Assembly: GCA_013398955.1 (NCBI GenBank)
Contig: VWPU01008538.1
Location: 1-64,000 of the forward strand
Reading direction: 5' to 3'
From: Callaeas wilsoni
Lineage: Eukaryota > Chordata > Aves > Passeriformes > Callaeidae
DNA length: 64,000 nt
Part shown: piece after piece, positions 40,326 through 64,000 of the stretch
Position numbering within the stretch: position 1 is the stretch's first letter
How the letters are laid out: each line of letters begins with the position of its first letter
The notes under the pieces: model-generated
Seen by the model: only the letters and a program-made list of their open reading frames with translations
Told to the model about the DNA's origin: nothing
The model's database searches: none
Program-made: the position numbers and the translations under genes

Positions 40326-54539
<14,214 letters not shown>

Positions 54540-55231
54540 TAAACATAATTGGAGAACTTCAGCACAAGCTGGCAGTTGCAAGACTTGGGGGGGGGGAAGG
54601 AAGGAGAGATGAATCAGTACATTGAGGCTTCTTAGTGAAGCGTGAACTTAATGAGCTTCCTGCTTGACTTTCCCTGCTTTCAAACTGCCTTGTATGAGAC
54701 ACACGTGCCCCAATCCCAGCTGATGAGCAAAAGCTGGCAAACTCAGTAACAACCAAATGTGAGAATAGTTCTGTGCTAATGTCACAGACTAGTGAGTCAA
54801 ATCAGACTTAACATTTCTGTTAAGAGTTGGATAGAAACCAGTTTTCTGGTGTTCAAAATGCAATAGCTCATTGAGGGGTTTGTGTGCCCTCACTGGACAC
54901 TTGTCACATGCTTCCAGCTTAGCACTGAGTCATCTGCAGTGCTTCTGGGCTTCTCCTAGCATGTAGGCATCAGGTGCCAAAAAAGCATTTGTTAGAAAAC
55001 TCAATTTTACTTCAATATTTGTTCTGGTAGCATGATACCAAGCTGCTCCAAAATTTACTTCCCGTGTGGTTTGGAGACAAGATTGGTGAATGGATGATGA
55101 CAGCAACCACTTAGTGATTTATGCTGCTCCCAATGTCTTGACCTAGCAGTGCAGTAGAAGATCAGACTGGGTTCTTACCCTACTGGCATTCTTGCAGTCT
55201 GCTGAGATCCAGTTTCACTGTAGCTGTGCCC

Positions 55232-55275
55232 ATGTCACCGGGAGCATAATGAAATGTCACCAAGAGCATAATTCA
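55232..55275. repeat. Tandem duplication, two 22-bp units, 18/22 identical
   Basis: Units 55232-55253 and 55254-55275 both start ATGTCACC and contain GAGCATAAT; they differ at two adjacent bases in the middle (GG against AA) and two near the end. It is an old small tandem duplication in intron 6. Confidence 0.8.
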
Positions 55276-55413
55276 TTGCTGGGGCTAACACAGAAAGCTT
55301 GTCCATCAGATCTCCTGGACTGGGTATTTTAATTTTAAGTCCATGCGTGCTTGATGTTAGCTAGGGAAATAAACCGTGAAGCCCATCACCAACAGACCTG
55401 GGCTCTTGAATCA

Positions 55414-55453
55414 CCATTCGAATGGACAGTATGTAAACGACCTAATCAAATTA
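55414..55453. promoter_or_regulatory. Clustered palindromic motifs in intron 6 (candidate enhancer core)
   Basis: Within 40 bases there are a perfect 12-bp palindrome with a central CpG, CCATTCGAATGG (55414-55425), a forkhead-like GTAAAC (55433-55438), and TAATCAAATTA (55443-55453), which fits the palindromic P3 site TAATNNNATTA bound by paired-class homeodomain dimers. The surrounding 55.33-55.62 kb is non-repetitive. Motif density makes this a reasonable candidate enhancer, but no conservation data support it. Confidence 0.35.
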
Positions 55454-58400
55454 GCTGCATCCCAGAGGCGATGAATTGTAGAAGCCTGATCTTCTTTTCA
55501 ATAACCTTTTAGATCTTTACTGTCTTGCAGAGCAGTCAGTTATATTTTCTGATCAGTTTTAGTGTCTGGAGTCAGCACATGATGAATAAACAGTGGGGGG
55601 ACACTATACATAAGCAGCAGCAAGAAGAAAAGGAATTGTTAGAGCAACATTTTTAGTGCCTAACCTTGGGAAAATAACGCAGCTAAGCAATGTGTACCTG
55701 ACAAACCCAGGCAGGTAAATGCTACAGTGCACTCTGTTATCAACAAAGCCCTAAGCCAAACCCAAGCAAAAACAGAGTGAGGGAAAGTGAGTTATTTGTT
55801 GGTATTGACTGCAGGCTTTTTAGGGTGAAAAATAGGGTGATTGTTCTACCCAAATTCAATGTACATGAGAGGGGATTTTTCCTACCTGGGGTAAGGTTAA
55901 ATGGAACCAGCATCTTTTGATCTCTGCTTGCTTTTGATCCCATCCTTCATCTGGTTCCCTCTGTCCTCCTTAAGTCTTCTCATTCTCTCTGTGTCATTTT
56001 TATTGTTGTTCTGCCTCAGTTACTCTAAAGGGATGAGATTAAATGTATGTTAGAGAACTCTACAACAGCTGAAATCCTGAGCAAATAGCTGGGAGGAACT
56101 TAGAGCCTAGTCTTTAGCTCTGGCAGTTGATGTGTGCTGAAGGGAAGTTAACCTTTTTTATGCTGGATATTTTAAACCCATTTGTGGAATGTATAAACAC
56201 AGAGGGGCCAGCTGAGAAGCAGCCATTACAGTGGATAGTAGGTTAGAGGTCCCTCTCAAGTTCTCTTCCAGCTCTAGGGAGCAATTAGTGGCATCTCAGT
56301 TGTGTGTGCTTTTGGCAATGCTGTGTGTGTTTCTGTGTATACACACACATACAAATCTACGAGGTAAAGAGGTGAAATCAGTCCAAGCTGCCCAGGGTTC
56401 TGCACTGTACCTCTTGTTTGGGCAGCATTCTTTTGCATCTTCAGTGTTTTCTGCTCCTTCACACAGGCTGTGTCTAGGCTACAGACCTGTATTGACAGTG
56501 TATACTTGCAAAAGGTAGTCAATGTAGTAGCTGCATGTCTTCCCAAAGTTTAGTAACTTCTTTCATCAGCACTGTTTTGTATTGCGTTTGTTCCTAGCTA
56601 TTTTTCCTAGTCTAGCTATATTAGTGGAACAAGCACAATTCTTTCCTGCATATGGGCACTGCCTAGCTGAAGTTACTTGTATAGTCCAGGCCTCAAAACA
56701 ACAGGTGCAAGTCCAGCTTGGTGTTGGTGATTCCTTGACACCCCAGCTACTCAGTTTCTATTTAGTTCAGGTCTGTCTGCTATTATTCAGCTCAGACCTG
56801 TAGATAAGGTCTTGAGATTCAGCTCATGGTCTGCAAGTGAGGGGTATGTGGAAGATGGGGTTTCCCTTCCTCCTTTTACCCTTGACTGTAGCTCAGCCGT
56901 GAACCATATCTAAGATACTTTTGTCAAGTACAATGATTGACTGATGGCTCTGACACTCCCTCATATACCACAATCTGTATAGAACTGTGGTCTGTGTACT
57001 GCTGTGTTATATGCAGATATTTCTGAGAACATGAGTTTTGGATTTTTTTCCTAGTGTCTTCAACTCTGGCAGATATAGTAAGTGCTTGCTCTCTCTCAAT
57101 TTTCCTCCCCCTCCATCTCCTTTCCTGATTGCTAGTTACTAGATCATGTTTTTTATGTTACATTGCAATAATTGCCATGGCAACCTTGTGTGCTGCAATG
57201 ACGTGAAAATAGCTGGAGGAAGAGAGGAGTCCCTGCATGAGTTAGGGTTGTGGTGAAAGATGAAGAGCCGTGATAGTCTTTAGTCAGCAAAAGCGGAGAA
57301 TGAGCCAGGTTGGCATCTGTCTAGGGCAGGTTTGCTGTCTGCCACCACTAAAACAAAGTACCTCCTCCATGGTAAAGGCTAGCCCAACTAGAGTCTGGCA
57401 AGTTACTGTTCCTCTTCATGCCTCTGCCATGTAAACAGAATTGCAACCAAGACACCTCTGCAGCCTCAACTCTGCTCTTCTGGGTGTGTGTTTCAGCTGT
57501 GGAAGGAATCAGGGGACAAGTGACTTGTCTTTTGTTTGATCTGCTGCTTTTGGGTCCCTAAAGTGTGCCTGCAGCCATGGTGCTGCAGTGCGAGGCTTGG
57601 AGCTGCCTGGCCAGTCTTTATCACATTGCCCCTTTTCATGGACATCAACTGAAACAGGTGATTTGAAGTAATGATTAGCTGGTGTACAATGGGATGGAAC
57701 TGAAAGTGGCGAAGTTGGGAGGAATTTCATAGGGCTTGAGACCCTGCTGTAGTCTTGGAAAAGCCCCAGGGGAAACCCTAACTCTTGCACAAAGCACCAT
57801 TGTTGGGATGAGCTGTTCCACTGTCCTTGAGGCGTGAAGCTTCTACAGGGAACAAAGTCTTGCTCGAGTGTAGCTCTCTGCTCATCTCCAAGCTAGTCTT
57901 GGACTTAGGTAGCTTGCTTTCAGTAGTGCTATCTTTAGTTTCATTCCCTAAGAGATACGGTGATCACACATCTTTCTTGCATTTGAAGTAGAAATCTGCT
58001 GGCTTTATCTAGGTGAGTCTCCAGTTTCCCACATGTTAAAACTTCCAGCCCTTCCTTTGGGACTGCCTAAGCCCAGTAAGTTTTCCCATCAGGAAACCTC
58101 TCCCAGCTCTCAGCCAAAAACTTCTTTTTAACCTTTGGCAACCGTGCTCCTGGTGTTGTTACTTGCAAACTGATAGGAAAGCTATCTGCGGTGAGAGACT
58201 TTCTCCACCCTTTCCTCCAGGAGAGGCTGGCAGATCTTCATGCAGCTTGATCAAATGGGTCTGTGCTAAGGAAGGGTTTGTTAATACTAAACACTCTGTC
58301 AGGGTGTTAACACCCATGATGGTCATGGTCAGCATAGGGTGACATTTGCTACACAGTGGTGACATTTCTACAGAAATAGAAAATGGCACATGGGCTAGGA

Positions 58401-60083
58401 GAAGACTGGCAAGGGAGCTGCCACTTGGCATTTCTGTATGCTCCTTTCTTTCAGCTGAGTGAAAGAAAGTCTGTTATTTTTTCTTCCTAAATGAAGCTAG
58501 GGCTGTGTCTACACTCAGTGAACAAGGTATGTTATATACCAGCTAGTCTCACCTCCTCAAGTAAGGCTTTTGGTTACACTGTGGGTTCAAAGAGGTTTCT
58601 CCACATCAGATGCAGAAGACAAGTAGGTTGAAATTGAAGTGGTTCCTCTAATCCCATGGCATAGGATGGTTCCTTGTGGCTGGAGAATAGTAAAAATCCA
58701 CTGCCTGCTCCACTGCTCAACTCTGAAGAGGTGGATGTAGATATATCTGATGTGGTCACCATTGAAAGTGTATTACATAGGAATATAGGGATTTGACACT
58801 GTGTCATACTGTATGTGACAGCTGCTGGCCTCACACAGCATGCCTATGCAACACTGCCTTGCTTAATATTGACTTGTTCCAGTGGATTTAATGCAGATCA
58901 CTGTCTGTTTTAGTGGCCTTTGTGTGTGATTAACTTTGATAGGTGAAACATTGCTGTCTGATACAGACATTCACCCAAAGGAATATGTTGCTGATACTGG
59001 ATGCCAGCCTAATACATGCATTGATTCCTAGGGATATGCTGCAGGAAACTACTTTTCAGAGCAGCTCAGTTTCCTAGTTGATGAAGGCTGTAATCTGAGG
59101 GCTGCATAATGACCAGTGCCATAAAGGAAGTTTTATTCATGCCCATACCCTGTCTGCCCAAGCCTGCCTAGCTTCATCTTTCCTGCTGGGTGGGTTCAAA
59201 GGAAACTGCCTGTTGATTAGAGTTCGGGCACAGCTTAATCTTCCAAGTCAGTGCAATAAGCAAAGGCACATGATTCAAATAGAAAATAAACAGACCATGG
59301 ATACCACTCCAGAAAGAAGGTGAAATAATTTTACTACCTATTTCCTGGTTTTTTATGTGGGTCTCAGTGTGAGTGGCACAAATGACAATATGGAGAGTAC
59401 CACCCCATCTTTCCTTCCTCCCAAAAGACACCAAAGACGGCTAAACACTAGCAGTTTATGCACAACCTTTCATCCAGTAGAAGCCGCGTGTCTCAACAGT
59501 AGAAACTGATAATGCAATGTCATTTGTCACCCATGAACTGGATTGATCCTTCAGAATAATGAAATATCGTGGTTATACAGGAATATAAGAACAAGCTGTA
59601 TGAGAATCTTACACAGGTTGGCAAGTGTCTTGTTGCTGATTATTATGTTTGAATGCTGGACACAATTTTCAGAGAGTCTTTCATTGTCAATGACATTTGT
59701 ATTTCATGTTTTTTTGTGTGGCTCTTTAAAATCTACAGAAAGTTTATATAGAGAGGAATAGAAATGTACTAAGACTTGTGCGGGAGGAAAAGCAATACTC
59801 AAGGCAAAATGGGTACTTTTATATGTATTTATTTTGTAGAGATTTATTGAAACATTTCTCTTCCTCCCACTCAACTGGTGTTCAACAAACTGTACGCTAG
59901 CTAAGGACAGCACCCGTTACAGATGTTGTTACTATTTTAGTATTGCTTAGATGTTCTAGCAGATACACAGCTCTGCAGTTCTTTAAAATGGAAGTTGCAA
60001 ACCTAATACAAGCATGAGATGTAAATGTGAGATGTGGTCTCATCATTTACTATCGGTATGATTTGAACCTAATTTTACTTTAA

Positions 60084-62375
<2,292 letters not shown>

Positions 62376-63356
62376 TAGGTATGCCACGCATTGGCACACA
62401 TGCAAATTTAAGGGAGTGGGGGGCTCTGCCTTCTCCGTTTGCCTTATGAACTGCTGTCCTGATGGCCAAGAACCTGTACCTCTTGATCCTGGTAAATCTG
62501 AGCTAGGATGCTTGGTCTCACGAAAAGCAAAGACCACAACATAGATGCTCTGCCCAGCAGGAAACTGCAGCCTATCCCCATGAGAAATAATACAGATACT
62601 TATTCACTTTTTTTTTGCCTTTTCCAAAGGTGGAGAAACAGAGCTGACTGAGGTTTTATGAAGGGTTTAATGAATAGCCAAAGTTTTATCTTTTGACTTA
62701 CGTGTGCTGCAGGTTCCAGCACCCTTACTTTAAGGTCTGCTGCTTTCTCAAGTTGTGCCACAAATTCAATCCCAGTTCACCTGGGGCTTACAAAGCATGT
62801 CTAACAAGTACATCCATGGTGGTTTTGCAAACAGAGCATTGCTTATCATGACAGAGATGCCTGTTTTTGTTCCTTGCCTGGTTTTCCACTCTTTTCTCAT
62901 CCATGTTGGAAATCAGGCCGTTGAGTCCTTGCTACTTCTGGCTTAGCCATTTTCCTGTTGGTAATGGAGTCACTTAAGGAAAACATTTTGTGAGTGAAAC
63001 CTTGTACACATCTCTTGCCAAAACCAAGCAGCCTCCTGTACTTGAGTGCCTTAGGAACAGGCAGTGCGCGTTGCAGCAGAGCAGATCCTGTGTAGGAAGT
63101 GCACTGCGTAGGAAGGCTCTGATCTCCAGCTCCTCGGCATACGAAGGGCCTCAAGCGCGGGCGTTCAGATCTCCAAACAACTTGTTTGCATCCTTGGGCT
63201 GCATCCTTGGGCCAGGCCCCCAGACGGCAGCTGTGACGGTGCAGAGCCCAGATCCTCATCTCAGGATCCCCCTGGATTGGGGGGTAGGGAGGGGTGCCGC
63301 TTTGAGCCACAAGCCAACACTGCTAGCCACCTTCTGATCCGAATTCCCAGCTCTCC

Positions 63357-63392
63357 GCATGGAAATCTGTTTGGCCTGTCCTGCAATGCATG
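63357..63392 (+). promoter_or_regulatory. ACTN1: GCATG/TGCATG pair upstream of exon 8b (RBFOX-type element)
   Basis: GCATG at 63357-63361 and TGCATG at 63387-63392 lie 138 and 107 nt before exon 8b. (U)GCAUG in introns is the binding site of RBFOX splicing factors, which act strongly in neurons and muscle. Upstream sites usually repress and downstream sites activate the nearby exon. The site is upstream of 8b but downstream of 8a, so in principle it could favour 8a where RBFOX is high. Motif matches this short also occur by chance. Confidence 0.35.
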
Positions 63393-63498
63393 ATGGGAAG
63401 TTTTCTCCCCCTCTCTCACGCCACCCATGATTGTTTTGTTTTATCCTATGTGCTGCTTCTTACTTTATCCTTTCAACCTCTTTTCCTTCTCTGCACAG

Positions 63499-63584
63499 AT
63501 ATTATAGGCACGCTAAGGCCGGATGAGAAGGCCATAATGACCTATGTCTCATGTTACTACCACGCCTTCTCAGGGGCGCAGAAG
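63499..63584 (+). CDS. ACTN1: ACTN1 exon 8b: alternative end of CH2
   Basis: This 86-nt exon has the same size and phases as 8a and completes Asp226 before [20 protein letters not shown] then HAFSGAQK. It differs from 8a at four residues: V228I, A231L, S244C and F245Y. It has a long C/T-rich acceptor tract ending TTCCTTCTCTGCACAG and a strong donor, GTGAGA. Full frame, intact splice sites and conservative differences show it is a real exon and not a decaying duplicate. ACTN4 has a comparable exon 8 pair in which the alternative carries the same Ala-to-Leu and Ser-to-Cys type changes, so the pair is likely older than the paralogues. Expression cannot be judged from DNA. Confidence 0.93.
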
Positions 63585-64000
63585 GTGAGACTTTACTGCT
63601 AACAACCCCTCCCCTCACCCCGCCCTGCCCACCTGTCCTCTCCAATGAGGAATGCCAGACCCTCGTCCGCCCCAGGGCGTTTGCAGGGAAGCCCAGTGCA
63701 TCCTGTGATGCATTTGGATATGCCATCTGTAGTCTTGCTGGAGAAGTGATGTAAATGTCTCCTTTTGGACAGACTTGAGCTGCTCCTTCCCTCCAGTCTC
63801 ACACCACAGCAGAGGAGAAAGCATTTGGTAAAGCTGGCATTGGAAGATGAATGGATGTCTGCTTTGACAGAGGCAGTACCCTTTCAGTAACTAGTGGGCA
63901 TTGTCCTGGCCAGGCAGAGCACCTCCAGAAGTACCACAGTCAAATCCACCCACTCCAGGAAATCACAGCCTGTCCCGCTTGGGCTGCCATCCTGCCTTCC
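63585..64000 (+). other. ACTN1: Start of the intron after exon 8b
   Basis: This is non-coding sequence to the end of the window. The next expected exon, beginning AETAANRICK, is not present, so it lies downstream. The first 70 bases are C-rich (CCCCTCCCCTCACCCC). No other feature is seen. Confidence 0.88.

Overview
The window is vertebrate nuclear DNA, most likely from a bird. It contains no compact bacterial-type genes. It holds short exons with GT-AG borders, spread over long introns, that together encode an actin-binding domain. Repeat density is low, and the one clear transposon is a 5'-truncated CR1-type LINE ending in the short 3' tail repeat typical of CR1. I see no mammalian SINE or L1 sequence. 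The species cannot be fixed from what is here.

The whole window appears to be one gene on the + strand: the 5' half of ACTN1 (non-muscle/smooth-muscle alpha-actinin-1). It starts in or just behind a CpG-rich stretch (1 to about 200) at the 5' end of intron 1. Coding exon 1, with the N-terminal ~35 residues and the start codon, lies upstream of the window. Intron 1 fills about 40 kb. Then come exon 2 (40326-40440), exon 3 (45533-45652), exon 4 (52723-52809), exon 5 (53380-53467), exon 6 (54389-54467), exon 7 (60336-60417) and two versions of exon 8: 8a (62065-62150) and 8b (63499-63584). The splice phases chain without a break. Together the exons encode CH1 and CH2, the tandem calponin-homology domains that bind F-actin. 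The spectrin repeats and EF hands must lie downstream of 64000.

The most interesting part is the last 2 kb. Exons 8a and 8b are homologous 86-nt alternatives encoding the last 29 residues of this segment, differing at four amino acids. Both finish the split codon left by exon 7. Using both would put an in-frame TAG at the third codon of 8b, and skipping both would also break the frame, so only mutually exclusive use gives full-length protein. Around them lie a weak 8a donor against a strong 8b donor, a complete pseudo-acceptor with a CU-rich (PTB-like) tract about 60 nt downstream of 8a, an RBFOX-type TGCATG 107 nt before 8b, and an alternative acceptor 36 nt upstream of 8a that would add 12 in-frame codons.

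Other points are a perfect SRF (CArG) box near the 5' end of intron 1, a clustered palindromic element in intron 6, a TAAT-rich cluster in intron 1 and a recent 46-bp tandem duplication. I find no second protein-coding gene, no RNA gene and no CRISPR, phage or bacterial feature. The longer open frames in the introns have no recognisable family and look like chance.
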